From the NCBI GenBank assembly GCA_036251705.1, contig CP133959.1:1923195-1987194 (forward strand): a stretch of DNA of 64,000 nucleotides, read 5' to 3'. Of the stretch, positions 50,119 through 59,597 are shown one piece after another. The notes under the pieces were generated by a model. The model saw only the letters and a list, made by a program, of their open reading frames with translations. It did not search any database and was not told the DNA's origin. The translations under genes were made by a program, and so were the position numbers. This DNA is from Orbaceae bacterium lpD01 (lineage in GTDB: Bacteria > Pseudomonadota > Gammaproteobacteria > Enterobacterales > Orbaceae). Within the stretch, counting starts at the first letter, position 1. Each line of letters opens with the position of its first letter.

Positions 50119-51348
50119 ATGAAAAAATTATTAAGCTTCATCCTGCTCATATTACTTGCGGGATGTCAAAATCAGCCTTCACCAACGCATATTGACAGTT
50201 CTGCCACTGACAACCTCAGTTCACAAGCTTTACTGACCACTAAACTTAAGCAAAATCCTTGGCGTTTTATTAAAAAGCAAAGCAATATCAGTATTCCGTT
50301 AAATCAGCGCATACGCGAAGAACAAGAAAAATTATTAAAAAACAAATCGGCTTTCGAGCAACTACTCTCACGCTCGGAGCCTTATATGTACTATATTATT
50401 AACCAACTGCAACAACGCAATATGCCGGTCGAAATTGCTTTAATTCCCTTGATTGAGAGTGCTTATAATCCACAAGCGACCTCTTCGGCAAAAGCCGCAG
50501 GATTATGGCAAATTGTACCAATTACCGCAAAAGCCCACGGTATGGTAGCGAATAAATGGTATGACCCGCGTCGCGATTTGATCGAATCAACCCAAGCGGC
50601 GCTGAATTATTTAGAATATCTCAATAAAATATTTGATGGTGATTGGCTGTTAACACTTGCGGCGTATAATGCCGGTGAAGGTAGAGTTAAACGAGCTCAG
50701 CAATGGAGCATCAATAATCATTTACCCGCACATTTCTGGGCATTAAATTTACCTAAAGAAACGATGCAATATATTCCTAAGTTTCTGGCGGTTGCCGATC
50801 TGATTCGGCATAATAAAAATTTTGGGATTACATTACCCGATTACGATTATGACAATGCCTTAGTCAAAGTCAATATAGGTCAACAGATTAAACTGGCCGA
50901 TCTCTGTAAGTATACCGATTTATCTTTAGATGAACTGACTCTCTACAATGCGGCTTATCTGAAAAAGACACTCAATGGTCCCTACTATCTGCTAATTCCT
51001 AAAAATCAAGCTGAATCACTCTATAGCAACTTATTGAGCAATAATTTTAACAGCGCTGCAATCGTCGATTTATTATCGATACCGGCTGATACCGATGACA
51101 TATTACCCAATAAAACGAATAACACCAATCTGAAATATCTGACTATCACTGATGCTGATTTACAATTTTATGCCAAAGAGCACTTACGTCATAGTCAGAT
51201 TATTTATCGTATCAAACCAGGTGATAATCTTTCTATGATTGCCAAAAATCATCGCGTTAAAATAAGTCAATTATTACAATGGAATAAAATCCAAAACGCG
51301 CATAAGCTTAAGCCTGGCGACAGACTTGTGATCAATATTCGGCACTAA
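50119..51348 (+). CDS. mltD: Membrane-bound lytic murein transglycosylase D
   Basis: MltD is an outer-membrane lipoprotein that cleaves peptidoglycan glycan chains. The signal ends in LLAGC with lipidated cysteine near residue 16. The SLT domain contains the catalytic glutamate in LIPLIESAYNP near 114 and AGLWQIVP, TLAAYNAGEGRV. A LysM motif is visible at the C-terminus (IYRIKPGDNLSMIAKNHRV). At 409 residues it is shorter than E. coli MltD (452), which has two LysM repeats. A YkuD-like second motif is not seen. It follows gloB, as in E. coli. Confidence 0.93.
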   Translation: MKKLLSFILLILLAGCQNQPSPTHIDSSATDNLSSQALLTTKLKQNPWRFIKKQSNISIPLNQRIREEQEKLLKNKSAFEQLLSRSEPYMYYIINQLQQRNMPVEIALIPLIESAYNPQATSSAKAAGLWQIVPITAKAHGMVANKWYDPRRDLIESTQAALNYLEYLNKIFDGDWLLTLAAYNAGEGRVKRAQQWSINNHLPAHFWALNLPKETMQYIPKFLAVADLIRHNKNFGITLPDYDYDNALVKVNIGQQIKLADLCKYTDLSLDELTLYNAAYLKKTLNGPYYLLIPKNQAESLYSNLLSNNFNSAAIVDLLSIPADTDDILPNKTNNTNLKYLTITDADLQFYAKEHLRHSQIIYRIKPGDNLSMIAKNHRVKISQLLQWNKIQNAHKLKPGDRLVINIRH

Positions 51349-51364
51349 TATATCCACAGTATCA

Positions 51365-52135
51365 TCAATACTGGAAAGAGACTAATAGCGGGTTATGGTC
51401 TGAGGCGATGGTACTGATGATACGTGAATCGGTTAATGACAATCCGCGATAAAAGACAAAGTCTAAAGGCCGCCCCATAAACGTTTTACGCAAATCGGTG
51501 TCAAAATTAACCGGCAGAAGTTGTATCTCTGTGGTTAAATAGTGCAATAAACTTAGACGCTGTCGGCTCCAGGTATTAAAATCTCCCGCCAAAATAACTG
51601 GCCCTTGGTGATCTCGAATATGCAGTAAAAGATCATCGAGCTGCTGCTGAAAAACCTTCAGGCCAAAACTAAAATTGACCGCATGAATATTCGCAACCAT
51701 CAGTGTTTGCATCGTATTCGCCAGTGGATATAGGGTAATTAAAGCTGATTTAGGGACTCTAATGATAGGTTCGCGCGCTTTATATGCCCGAGTATAAATA
51801 GGCAAGGTTTTAGCTAAGGTCATGACACCAGTAAAACTATCGTTAACAGAAAAAGCGGGGACTTGATCAGCAACCCGATAATGACGAGTCACATAGTTAA
51901 TTAAGGTTGGTGTCGTTTGCGCTTCCTGAAGTAAAACCAGCTGGCAGTGTTTGGCATACTTTTTTAATACCGAAATCCAATCCGCTCTTTTTTGTTTGAA
52001 AATATTCCAAACTAAGATATTAATCGTATTATCTGCGGTTAACGGCTGATCCACAAAAATGTGATGATTGGGCAAAATAATTTCAACATCACTGCTATCG
52101 GCACAGTAACGTAATATATGATTACTCTTCACCAT
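51365..52135 (-). CDS. yafD: Endonuclease/exonuclease/phosphatase family protein YafD
   Basis: This is an EEP-fold protein with ILVWNIFKQ near 43, VLLQEAQTTP near 66, ILAGDFNTWSR near 175 and ASDHNPLLV at the C-terminus. These are the metal and catalytic motifs of the fold. The start is set at the ATG at 52135 with AGGAT upstream. A longer frame of 26 more codons is open but has no ribosome site. It has 256 residues. It lies convergent with mltD, whose neighbourhood contains yafD in E. coli. Its substrate is unknown. Confidence 0.85.
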   Translation of the reverse strand: MVKSNHILRYCADSSDVEIILPNHHIFVDQPLTADNTINILVWNIFKQKRADWISVLKKYAKHCQLVLLQEAQTTPTLINYVTRHYRVADQVPAFSVNDSFTGVMTLAKTLPIYTRAYKAREPIIRVPKSALITLYPLANTMQTLMVANIHAVNFSFGLKVFQQQLDDLLLHIRDHQGPVILAGDFNTWSRQRLSLLHYLTTEIQLLPVNFDTDLRKTFMGRPLDFVFYRGLSLTDSRIISTIASDHNPLLVSFQY

Positions 52136-52296
52136 TTTATCATCCTGGTACCTTATCACCACGATTTTAGCGATAAAATAACTATCCACATTAATGATTA
52201 AATAGCATACCATTAATGAGGATAGTCGTTTGCAAATCTGTCGAATAAACCATATCGATTAATTCAGCAGACGTAGATTTATTTATTATCAGAATA

Positions 52297-53856
52297 CTAC
52301 TTTAATAATTGCTTCACATACTCATCAAAAGAGATTGAATCTGCCGCTTCTTTAGCTCGCTGTTTAACAACTGAGCGCTCTCTCTGCTTGATAAAATCAC
52401 TATCGGTTAATAGTGTTAAAGGTTCAGAGAGTAATTGCTGTTTATACTGTCGGGCAATACTTAAACCAAATTGATTAGTCCCTAGCTCTTTAATCGCTTG
52501 TAAAGTACGACCTGATAGGGTTAATTCGGGTTCATCAAATAGTGGACGTAAGCGATGACACACATCACGATAAGCACTATTTTTTTCATTTCGATCAAGC
52601 ACTTCAGCGACACGCAATAAATCATCAAATAGACTATGGCCAATTTTAGCTAATGGCTCAAATCGACTATCGCAATCGAAACCAATCACTTGATTTGGTT
52701 TACGACCTTCCATGATCACGCGATTCCAGTTGCGTTTTGCACATTCAAGTTCTGCCGAACTCATCTCAGGCGCATCGGCTAACGCACACCAAATCAAAAA
52801 CAGATCAATGAACCGAACTTGATCTTCGGTAATCCCAACTGGTGAAAAAGGATTCACATCAAGCGCTCTGACTTCAATATATTCAATGCCACCACGCAGC
52901 AATGCATCCGTTGGCTTTTCGCCCGCTTGTGGAACGCGTTTAGGACGAATTGGCGCATAAAACTCATTCTCATTTTGTAAAATATGATCATTGAGTTGCT
53001 GATATTCACCGTCAACTTTTATACCAATTTTAGCAAATTTTTCTGACTTGATTTTCGTGGCACGCTTTACCCCTTCAACATAAGTCTCTAAATGGTTAAA
53101 TGTGATACCTAAACTACGCTGCGCATCATTGGTATAACCTAAATCGCTCATCCTTAACGACGTTGCATAAGGTAAATAACCTTTATTCTCAGTCAGCGCT
53201 AAGAACGCCGCCCTCTTTTCTGGATCTTGAATAAAGGAAGAACACATTGATGGAGAGGCTCCAAACAGGAAAGGAATAAGCCAACCAAAACGATAATAGT
53301 TACGAATTAATCGAAAATAACCTTCTGAAATAACCTCTCTTCCCTCATCACTATTCTTTATGCCATCTTTTGCTTGCCAGAAAGCAAGCGGTAGCGAAAA
53401 GTTATAATGCACACCTGAGATGGTTTGCATCATCGCACCATAACGATTTTTTAACCCCTTACGATAAAGGGTTTTCATTAATCCTTCATTAGAAGTGCCA
53501 TATTGAGCGAGAATAATCTCGTCTTCATCATTAACAAAACAGGGCATACTCAGCGGCCACATCATCTCATTGCCAATCTCAATACTAGCATAACGATGTA
53601 AATCACGTAAAAAAGTTAACGTGTAGTCAATACTAGTATTAGCTGGCGTGATAAACTCAAGCATCGATTCGGCAAAATCGGTTGTGATCCATGAGTGTGT
53701 TAAGGCTGAACCAATTGAGGCTGGAAATGGTGTTTGCACTAATTTACCATTTTGATCGATGCGTAAGGTTTCTCTTTCAATACCTCGATTTATGCCTTGT
53801 AATATTGTATGATGTTTTTCTAGCCAAGACAAAGCGGCTGAAACGTCAGGAATCAA
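52297..53856 (-). CDS. gshA: Glutamate-cysteine ligase GshA
   Basis: GshA joins glutamate and cysteine in the first step of glutathione synthesis, using ATP. The start is placed at a TTG at 53856, because GGAGG lies 6 nt upstream and E. coli gshA also starts at TTG with MIPDVSQAL. The protein reads [16 protein letters not shown] and RGIERETLR near 24. It has 519 residues (E. coli 518). An in-frame TTG four codons earlier is the alternative. It is paired with no gshB in the window. Confidence 0.93.
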   Translation of the reverse strand: MIPDVSAALSWLEKHHTILQGINRGIERETLRIDQNGKLVQTPFPASIGSALTHSWITTDFAESMLEFITPANTSIDYTLTFLRDLHRYASIEIGNEMMWPLSMPCFVNDEDEIILAQYGTSNEGLMKTLYRKGLKNRYGAMMQTISGVHYNFSLPLAFWQAKDGIKNSDEGREVISEGYFRLIRNYYRFGWLIPFLFGASPSMCSSFIQDPEKRAAFLALTENKGYLPYATSLRMSDLGYTNDAQRSLGITFNHLETYVEGVKRATKIKSEKFAKIGIKVDGEYQQLNDHILQNENEFYAPIRPKRVPQAGEKPTDALLRGGIEYIEVRALDVNPFSPVGITEDQVRFIDLFLIWCALADAPEMSSAELECAKRNWNRVIMEGRKPNQVIGFDCDSRFEPLAKIGHSLFDDLLRVAEVLDRNEKNSAYRDVCHRLRPLFDEPELTLSGRTLQAIKELGTNQFGLSIARQYKQQLLSEPLTLLTDSDFIKQRERSVVKQRAKEAADSISFDEYVKQLLK

Positions 53857-53987
53857 AATGACCTCCAAAAAATAATTTATGATCCATCACTGAATGGCTA
53901 TTAGCATAGCTTATTTTTATCAATGTTAACAATATAAAGTGGAGAGGAAAAAAATATTAAAGATAACCTCTTAATATCCATATCTTT

Positions 53988-54674
53988 TTATATTGCACTT
54001 ATCGCCGCTGCGTTTGCATGTAATAAGGTCGTATCAAAAACTTGTACAGAGACATCTTGCTGATTAATTAACAAACCAATTTCAGTGCAACCCAGAATAA
54101 TGCCTTGAGCCCCTTGCGAAATCAGTTTATTGATAATGGCTAAATAAATCTGTTTCGATTCAGATTTAATCTGGCCGTGACAAAGCTCATCATAAATAAT
54201 ACGGTTGACCTGTAAACGATCATTTTCATCCGGAATTAACACATCAATGCCAGCCTGAATAATCAGCGCTTTATAAAAATCCTGTTCCATTGTATATCGC
54301 GTGCCCAGTAGTGCAACGCGGTGAATATTTGCCTGTTTCAGTGCATCCGCGGTGACTTGTGCAATATGTAATAACGGTAATCCGATTGCCTGTTGAATTT
54401 GTGGCGCAACTTTATGCATCGTATTGGTACAAATAACCAAATAATCAGCACCGGCTTTTTTCAATCTTAATGCCGCATCAATCAATATTTCAGCGCTTTT
54501 ATCCCAGTCACCGGCAGCCTGGCACTGCTCAATTTCCTGAAAATCAACACTGTACAGGATAATTTTTGCACTATGTAAGCCACCTAACTGTTTATTGATG
54601 GTTTGATTAATCAGTTGATAATACGTTATGGTACTTTCAAAACTCATACCACCTAATAATCCAATTGTTTTCAT
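53988..54674 (-). CDS. Aspartate/glutamate racemase family protein
   Basis: This two-thiol racemase-like protein of the Asp/Glu racemase fold has the start KTIGLLGGMSFESTITYY. The two catalytic cysteines are in VICTNTMH near 78 and LGCTEIGLL near 190. It resembles YgeA, a broad amino-acid racemase. The start is set at the ATG at 54674, with GAGGA 8 nt upstream; another ATG five codons earlier overlaps the rlmC stop. It has 228 residues. It follows rlmC, so it may be coupled to it. Confidence 0.87.
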   Translation of the reverse strand: MKTIGLLGGMSFESTITYYQLINQTINKQLGGLHSAKIILYSVDFQEIEQCQAAGDWDKSAEILIDAALRLKKAGADYLVICTNTMHKVAPQIQQAIGLPLLHIAQVTADALKQANIHRVALLGTRYTMEQDFYKALIIQAGIDVLIPDENDRLQVNRIIYDELCHGQIKSESKQIYLAIINKLISQGAQGIILGCTEIGLLINQQDVSVQVFDTTLLHANAAAISAI

Positions 54675-54685
54675 CTTTATCATCC

Positions 54686-55828
54686 TCATCTATTTTTTGT
54701 GAGTAACAGCATGGTTTCAGTATGCGGTGTATAAGGAAACATATCAAATAATTGGGCTTTACTGATGTGATAGTTTTCCAATAGTAAAATATCCGCTAGT
54801 AGAGAATCTAAATTACAGCTGGAATACAAAATATAGCTTGGCTGTAATTCCTGCAAAAAATTGGCTAAAGCTTGTCCTAAACCTCGACGAGGGGGATTGA
54901 CTAACACCAGATCTGGCGCTTGTTGTTGCGCTAAAGTAAACTGCGTTGAATCTAACGCCTGAAAATCAGGTGATGGAAGTCCCATCACCTGAGCTGACTG
55001 CTTAGCACAAATAATAGCGGATTGATTAATTTCAATACCGGTCAGCTTTTTAAATTTATCGGTACAATGTAAACCAAAGCCACCGACGCCACAAAATAGA
55101 TCCCAAATCGAATAAATCTTATTGATATTGTTAGTATCGAGTGATTTTACCCAATTTGCCGCTGTTTTATACAACTGTTCAGCAACTAGCGTATTAGTCT
55201 GAAAAAAGCTTTGCGGACGAATATAGAGCGGCACATGATTAAGCTGAATAGGTAAAACATCTGCCTGACTAAGGATGATCTCTTCGTCCCCCTCCAGAAT
55301 TGCCGCATGTTTAGGCTGGATATTAACTGAAATAACCCATAAATCAGGAATAAGCTGGTAAAGCGTATCCAGCGAAGCTGTTATTTTTTCAATCATCAAC
55401 GATGATCGCAGTACAAACCGCAACATAAATTTATTATCGGCATAAGACATAATAATAAATTTCAGTTCCCCCCTTTTTTTATTAATATTATATGGTACTA
55501 AACCAACCGTTTTAATATAGCTTTTAAGCTGCGCTAAGGCCTGCTGTAATGGCTGGGGATAGAGCGGACAATCGCAAAGATCGATCGGTTGCTGCTGATG
55601 ATTAATAATCCCTAAAATAGGTTTTTCAACGGTATTTAATACTGCCATTTTCGCTTTGTTACGAAAAGCAGATGTCTCGCTCGCCACGGGCGGATCAATA
55701 TCAGTAAACTGAAAGGAGCGGAGTTTATCACTCAATATGATTTGTTTTTCAGCTAACTGCTGTGTATAGGTTTTTGTCAGCCAGGAACAAGAAAGACATT
55801 GACCTTCTAAAAAATAATCACATTGCAC
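54686..55828 (-). CDS. rlmC: 23S rRNA (uracil-747-C5) methyltransferase RlmC
   Basis: RlmC (RumB) methylates U747 in 23S rRNA. Iron-sulfur cysteines are C3, C11, C14 and one in the CDC block near 84. The SAM domain has WDLFCGVGGFGLH near 245. The catalytic cysteine is in YSSCNLDSL near 339, and NPPRRGLG lies just before it. It has 380 residues (E. coli 375). It could be confused with TrmA or RlmD, but the short N-terminus with this cysteine pattern is RlmC-like. Confidence 0.92.
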   Translation of the reverse strand: MQCDYFLEGQCLSCSWLTKTYTQQLAEKQIILSDKLRSFQFTDIDPPVASETSAFRNKAKMAVLNTVEKPILGIINHQQQPIDLCDCPLYPQPLQQALAQLKSYIKTVGLVPYNINKKRGELKFIIMSYADNKFMLRFVLRSSLMIEKITASLDTLYQLIPDLWVISVNIQPKHAAILEGDEEIILSQADVLPIQLNHVPLYIRPQSFFQTNTLVAEQLYKTAANWVKSLDTNNINKIYSIWDLFCGVGGFGLHCTDKFKKLTGIEINQSAIICAKQSAQVMGLPSPDFQALDSTQFTLAQQQAPDLVLVNPPRRGLGQALANFLQELQPSYILYSSCNLDSLLADILLLENYHISKAQLFDMFPYTPHTETMLLLTKNR

Positions 55829-55964
55829 AAAAATAACCTTAATATCATCAGTAAGTTAAATTTTTTCAAAAAAATGTTATTTTTATCATCATTTTTGAAA
55901 CTTATTTATTTTTAGTTTGTCTTAATTAATGCCACTGCATTATTTTTCATTTTTAAACATTTTT

Positions 55965-55991
55965 GGTCGTCTTTTATAGACGACCTTTTTT
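55965..55991 (+). terminator. Orphan plus-strand terminator
   Basis: A perfect 8-bp stem (GGTCGTCT with AGACGACC), a 5-nt loop and a T-run are oriented for the plus strand. The flanking genes rlmC and eamA are both minus strand, so no known gene uses it. On the minus strand there is no U-run after the stem. A small unrecognised plus-strand transcript may end here. Confidence 0.75.
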
Positions 55992-56018
55992 ATACCCTAA
56001 TCTGCCTATTATAGCCAT

Positions 56019-56873
56019 TTATTGACTAACTATCCAACGTTGATGGATATAGAGCGCAATCAAAATGGTGATAGATCCTGCAATAAATCTAATCCAGTCA
56101 ATCGATTGATGCCAGACCAAAACATTCACAATGATGCCACAAGGAATCACCAGATTATTCATTATCGCCAATGTGCCGGCATCTACTTTGGTTGCGCCGT
56201 AATTCCATAAAAAATAGCATAATCCTGAAGCCACAAGACCTAACCAAAATAGAATACCCCACTGTATAGGGCTTATTATCATCTCACTGTGCTGACCAAA
56301 TAGTACCCAACAAAATATTGCGACAATAACGGCACCAATATAGACCCAGGAAAATGCCTGATGTTGAGGCATGGGATGAAGCTCAATAACTCTTTTATAG
56401 CCAACTTGTCCTAAAGCAAAACAGAGATTAGCGCCCTGAATCAATAAAAAACCTATCATAAAGTGAGTATTGAGGTTGTTATAACGGATAATCAGCGCGC
56501 CAAAGACGGCAATTATGGCGGTGAGTAAATAAGTTAAGCGAAATCGCTGTTTACGTAAAATATCATAGATAAGCGTGATATAAATGGGGGTCATTATCGT
56601 GAATAGTAATATTTCAGGCACCGTGATGTACAAAAAAGATTGGTAATAAAAGATATACATAAAGCCTAATTGAAAAGCCCCCACTGACATCAGTAATATG
56701 ATTATCCTTAATTTTATCTGGTTTAGGCGTAAAAATGGCAGAAAGAGGATACAAGCCAATAGGATCCTGATAAAAACAGCAAACCAGATATCAATCTGAT
56801 TACTGAGATAAATAGCAATAAAACTAAATGAAAATGACCAAATCAACGTAACAATAATGAGATAAAACATCAC
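56019..56873 (-). CDS. DMT-family EamA transporter
   Basis: This ten-helix inner-membrane protein of the drug/metabolite transporter superfamily consists of two EamA repeats. It resembles YddG/RhtA-type exporters in length (284 residues). The repeats start near YLIIVTLIWSFSFSFIAIYL and again near GFLLIQGANLCFALGQVGYKR. A typical substrate is an amino acid or purine, but none can be assigned. The promoter at 56898-56925 and the octamer repeat just upstream suggest that its expression may vary. Confidence 0.83.
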   Translation of the reverse strand: MMFYLIIVTLIWSFSFSFIAIYLSNQIDIWFAVFIRILLACILFLPFLRLNQIKLRIIILLMSVGAFQLGFMYIFYYQSFLYITVPEILLFTIMTPIYITLIYDILRKQRFRLTYLLTAIIAVFGALIIRYNNLNTHFMIGFLLIQGANLCFALGQVGYKRVIELHPMPQHQAFSWVYIGAVIVAIFCWVLFGQHSEMIISPIQWGILFWLGLVASGLCYFLWNYGATKVDAGTLAIMNNLVIPCGIIVNVLVWHQSIDWIRFIAGSITILIALYIHQRWIVSQ

Positions 56874-56897
56874 AATTCTTTTATTAAAATAAAAATA

Positions 56898-56925
56898 ACT
56901 ATATCACAAGTAAACCGAATTTAAA
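56898..56925 (-). promoter_or_regulatory. Tentative promoter of the EamA transporter gene
   Basis: On the minus strand TTTAAA (56925-56920) and TATAGT (56903-56898) are 16 bp apart, with TGTGA before the -10. This would give a short leader of about 20 nt before the ATG. The octamer array begins about 40 bp upstream of the -35, where changes in length could alter activator or UP-element spacing. Confidence 0.45.
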
Positions 56926-56964
56926 ATAAATAGTTTACAATACTGTTAAACTAAAATAATGGAT

Positions 56965-57067
56965 GGAATAGTGGAATAGTGGAATAGTGGAATAGTGGAA
57001 TAGTGGAATAGTGGAATAGTGGAATAGTGGAATAGTGGAATAGTGGAATAGTGGAATAGTGGAATAG
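56965..57067. repeat. Octamer tandem repeat (GGAATAGT), about 13 copies
   Basis: Twelve perfect GGAATAGT units are followed by a partial thirteenth. The array lies between cspA-family gene 1 and the eamA promoter. Perfect identity over 103 bp shows recent slippage, so copy number should differ between strains. Confidence 0.96.
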
Positions 57068-57088
57068 AAATTAGACTAAATAGAAGAT

Positions 57089-57119
57089 ATAAAAAAACCC
57101 ACTATATTAGCGGGTTTTA
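57089..57119 (-). terminator. Terminator of the first cold-shock gene
   Basis: On the minus strand AAAACCCGCT pairs with AGTGGGTTTT around an AATAT loop and is followed by a T-run, 17 nt after the csp stop. Confidence 0.85.
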
Positions 57120-57135
57120 ACAAATCAGTTGACTA

Positions 57136-57345
57136 CTAGATGATGACAACTTCTGCTGCTGCTGGACCGCGAGGGCTATCTTGGATAGCGAACTCAACTT
57201 GTTGTCCTTCTGCTAAAGTTTTGAAGCCATCACCAGAGATTGCAGAGAAGTGAACAAACACATCTTTGCTACCGTCAGCTGGAGTGATAAAACCAAAACC
57301 TTTGCTTTCATTGAACCATTTAACATGGCCAGTTTTCTTAGTCAT
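57136..57345 (-). CDS. Cold-shock protein of the CspA family
   Basis: This is a 69-residue OB-fold RNA chaperone with RNP1 KGFGFI and RNP2 VFVHF. It starts [19 protein letters not shown] frame six codons longer is open, but the ATG at 57345 is preceded by AGGA and gives the family length. A second, highly similar copy lies 1.4 kb away. The C-terminus PAAAEVVII resembles CspE/CspC. No cold induction can be inferred from sequence. Confidence 0.9.
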   Translation of the reverse strand: MTKKTGHVKWFNESKGFGFITPADGSKDVFVHFSAISGDGFKTLAEGQQVEFAIQDSPRGPAAAEVVII

Positions 57346-57632
57346 TACAAAACATCCTAACAATAATTAATATTAGCCTAAAGGCTCTCTTGGTCATAAC
57401 ATCAGTTATACGTCTTACATGAACATCCAAGAAGAGAATTTGTTAAAGCTAAATCAAAGATTATTGTTTAAACAAGATACTACTTATACTCTAATGTTAC
57501 AAAAGTAAAACTGGATTTATGCCCGTGTTCTATTACCGCATATAATCTTAATGAAAGCAAGGTTTATTATCTAATTTAAGACATAAATCACATTTATGTA
57601 AAAAAGAACATCGGAACACAATCGTTCTGTGG

Positions 57633-57785
57633 TTATTTTGATAAATCGGCAGTATGTTCTTTACGGATTTTTTCAGCAATCAGAATAATCGCTTCAGCAC
57701 AGCTAACCCCTTTGTTCATCAGAGTTTGTATCTCTTCCACTGCCCGCTGTTGCTGTTCATGAGTCAGTTCTAAATCATCTATCAT
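57633..57785 (-). CDS. yoaH: UPF0181 family protein YoaH
   Basis: This small gene encodes 50 residues. The product begins MIDDLELTHEQQQRAVEEIQ and continues TLMNKGVSCAEAIILIAEKI, which matches E. coli YoaH (LTHEQQQKAVERIQELM then SSGQAIALVAEEL). A charged tail (RKEHTADLSK) follows. It is soluble and of unknown function. Start at the ATG at 57785 is supported by the homology, although the ribosome site is weak. Confidence 0.85.
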   Translation of the reverse strand: MIDDLELTHEQQQRAVEEIQTLMNKGVSCAEAIILIAEKIRKEHTADLSK

Positions 57786-57972
57786 TGTGCTTAATCCATC
57801 TTTCAAAAATAATGGCTTTTATTGTATCTAATATCCTAAATAACGCATAGCGACAGATAACCTTTAAGATCAAAATTATCTCAGCGCAGATAGATAATAA
57901 AATATTAATCTATGCATCAGTTAAACATAAAACTGATCAACTTAGTAGATTATTTATCCAAGATATAGGCGG

Positions 57973-58179
57973 CTAGACCGATAACTTATTCATCACCCAC
58001 TGACGAAATTCATTGAGATCCTTTTCTGAAAATCGATTCATATAATCTCTTTTTTCTTGCAATTTTATTCGATCTTCTTCAGTTAAAACGATACTTTTCA
58101 AATTAGATAAGATCTCTTTGCGATAGACTGAATAAATAAAGTCTTTAATAATTTCATCTGATAAATTCAATCCGACCAT
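57973..58179 (-). CDS. Small hypothetical protein
   Basis: This 68-residue protein is predicted to be helical and charged, with no signal peptide, membrane segment or recognised motif. It starts MVGLNLSDEIIKDFIYSVYR and ends near FRQWVMNKLSV. The ATG at 58179 has GAGGGGA just upstream, which argues for a real gene and against the 16-codon longer frame. It lies between yoaH and the second cold-shock gene on the same strand. Function is unknown. Confidence 0.6.
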   Translation of the reverse strand: MVGLNLSDEIIKDFIYSVYRKEILSNLKSIVLTEEDRIKLQEKRDYMNRFSEKDLNEFRQWVMNKLSV

Positions 58180-58409
58180 AACGATCCCCTCACTTTTATG
58201 TATAAAAAATTGCCCATATCTGGACAATATTTACTCAACTCAGTATGCTGAATAAATCGTGACAAAACAATCGAAATAAACTATAAGTCCAATTAAATAT
58301 TCAATAAAAATAAAAACCGCACCTAAGAACAGTTATTAAAATGGCAAAATAAGCTTAATCTATACAGGCTTATTATTGATATGGATATGCAGTGCTCACA
58401 CACAAAAGC

Positions 58410-58428
58410 CCGGTAAAGGATTTACCGG
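58410..58428. other. Perfect 8-bp hairpin (CCGGTAAA, TTTACCGG)
   Basis: A perfect 8-bp stem with a 3-nt loop stands alone in the gap. On the minus strand it is followed by GCTTTTG, a weak T-run, so it may be an inefficient terminator. Confidence 0.5.
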
Positions 58429-58574
58429 CACTCCATCTGTTTCAGTTATCACTATTGAATAGCCAAGGATAAGGTTATTTAAAACCAATTTCATCACAAG
58501 ATCAAATGACTTTTTCCAGTTAGCAAGTAGTGATGGTTCACAGTATACACTTCCAGAATAAATAATTTCGCCAT

Positions 58575-58600
58575 AAAAAAACCCCGCGATGCGAGGCTTA
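58575..58600 (-). terminator. Terminator of the second cold-shock gene
   Basis: On the minus strand CCTCGC pairs with GCGGGG around ATC (one G-U), with As before it and seven Ts after. It lies about 100 nt after the csp stop. Confidence 0.85.
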
Positions 58601-58702
58601 TGTCTTTAACTGAATAACCTATTATCTAGTCAAAGTTGGATACTTTATCTGCTAACACCGGCTTTTTCGTCTTCCTACGAGAGAAAAAATAGTATTTCAC
58701 CA

Positions 58703-58912
58703 TTAAAGTGCAACAACATCTGTTGCTGCTGGTCCTTTATCACCATTAGAGATAGAGAACTCAACGCTTTGGCCTTCAGCTAAAGTTTTGAAACCACTAC
58801 CAACAAGTGATGAAAAATGAACAAATAAATCTTTACTTCCATCTGCAGGTGTAATGAAACCAAAACCTTTGCTCTCATTGAACCACTTAACTGTACCTTT
58901 TTGCTTACTCAT
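58703..58912 (-). CDS. Cold-shock protein of the CspA family, second copy
   Basis: This is a 69-residue OB-fold RNA chaperone with RNP1 KGFGFI and RNP2 LFVHF, starting [18 protein letters not shown]. It differs from the first copy mostly in the C-terminal half ([21 protein letters not shown]). The ATG follows AAAGGT. The two genes probably arose by duplication, with yoaH and a small hypothetical gene between them. Cold or growth-phase control cannot be judged here. Confidence 0.9.
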   Translation of the reverse strand: MSKQKGTVKWFNESKGFGFITPADGSKDLFVHFSSLVGSGFKTLAEGQSVEFSISNGDKGPAATDVVAL

Positions 58913-59220
58913 ATAAAATTACCTTTTTTAATAAAAAAATTGATGTAGTTTTTAGCTACATGATTGGCATCATTTCTACATTATGATTTAATTATTAAAA
59001 AGATAGGTTAAACTTAAGTAAAGAAGGGATATACTTGAACTAAAGACTATTATTCTAAAATGTAATGCAGATTAATACTGAACTTATCATAGACTATTAT
59101 TATTAATAAGCAAGTTTTATTTATATCCTGATTAAATAAAAAGCCTAGAAACACGATGCATATCATCTTTGGTGTTTTTGATGGTTATAGACCTAAAGAG
59201 TAAGTCGCACTGTTTCGAGA
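58913..59220. other. Upstream region of the second cold-shock gene and boundary to the phage-like segment
   Basis: These 308 bases hold the long AT-rich leader of the cold-shock gene and a hairpin at 59149-59177 (AAACAC, GATG with CATC, GTGTTT). It has T-runs on its plus-strand side, so it could be a terminator for either strand. The change in content from core to phage-like DNA takes place here. Confidence 0.5.
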
Positions 59221-59487
59221 CTAAGCAATGTGACAAGACATTAACGTTTTGCGCACATCACACATTAGATCATGGACCGTTTCAATAGCACTGACAATAA
59301 TATGATATTCCAGTTCAAAATCATATCTATCACCGTCACAAATCAGCATAGTTGAAATGCAAAGTGCTTGAGTGAGTTTTTTATTCATCTCTTCATAGTC
59401 ATCATCTTTTAAAATAAAAGAGAACTTATCACTAATTTCAACTAAATCATCTTCTTGACGGTTATTCATCGATATCATTATTTTCAT
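59221..59487 (-). CDS. Small hypothetical protein
   Basis: This 88-residue protein matches nothing I recognise. It has no signal peptide or membrane segment, an acidic N-terminus (QEDDLVEISDKFSFILKDDD) and mixed helical sequence (HIIVSAIETVHDLMCDVRKTL). AAGGA precedes two closely spaced ATGs at 59487 and 59478, and the second has the better spacing. It lies on the same strand as the tail-fibre assembly gene and downstream of it, so it is probably phage-derived. Confidence 0.55.
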   Translation of the reverse strand: MKIMISMNNRQEDDLVEISDKFSFILKDDDYEEMNKKLTQALCISTMLICDGDRYDFELEYHIIVSAIETVHDLMCDVRKTLMSCHIA

Positions 59488-59597
59488 CCTTGATCCAATT
59501 CAGTACAAAAATAGCAGCAGAAACATGAGAGATTACTGTAATAATATCCGGTTAAATTTATCAAGATACGATATTGTTATTTTAACCGGATATTTTA

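Larger units (their letters stand above)
58180..58702. other. Intergenic region before the second cold-shock gene
   Basis: These 523 bases contain no open frame I would defend. They contain a perfect 8-bp hairpin at 58410-58428 and the terminator of the second cold-shock gene at 58575-58600. The rest is AT-rich. Confidence 0.55.

Noticed and set aside
52136-52213. Extended N-terminus for yafD
   Set aside because: The extra 26 codons have no ribosome site, while the internal ATG has AGGAT at proper spacing.
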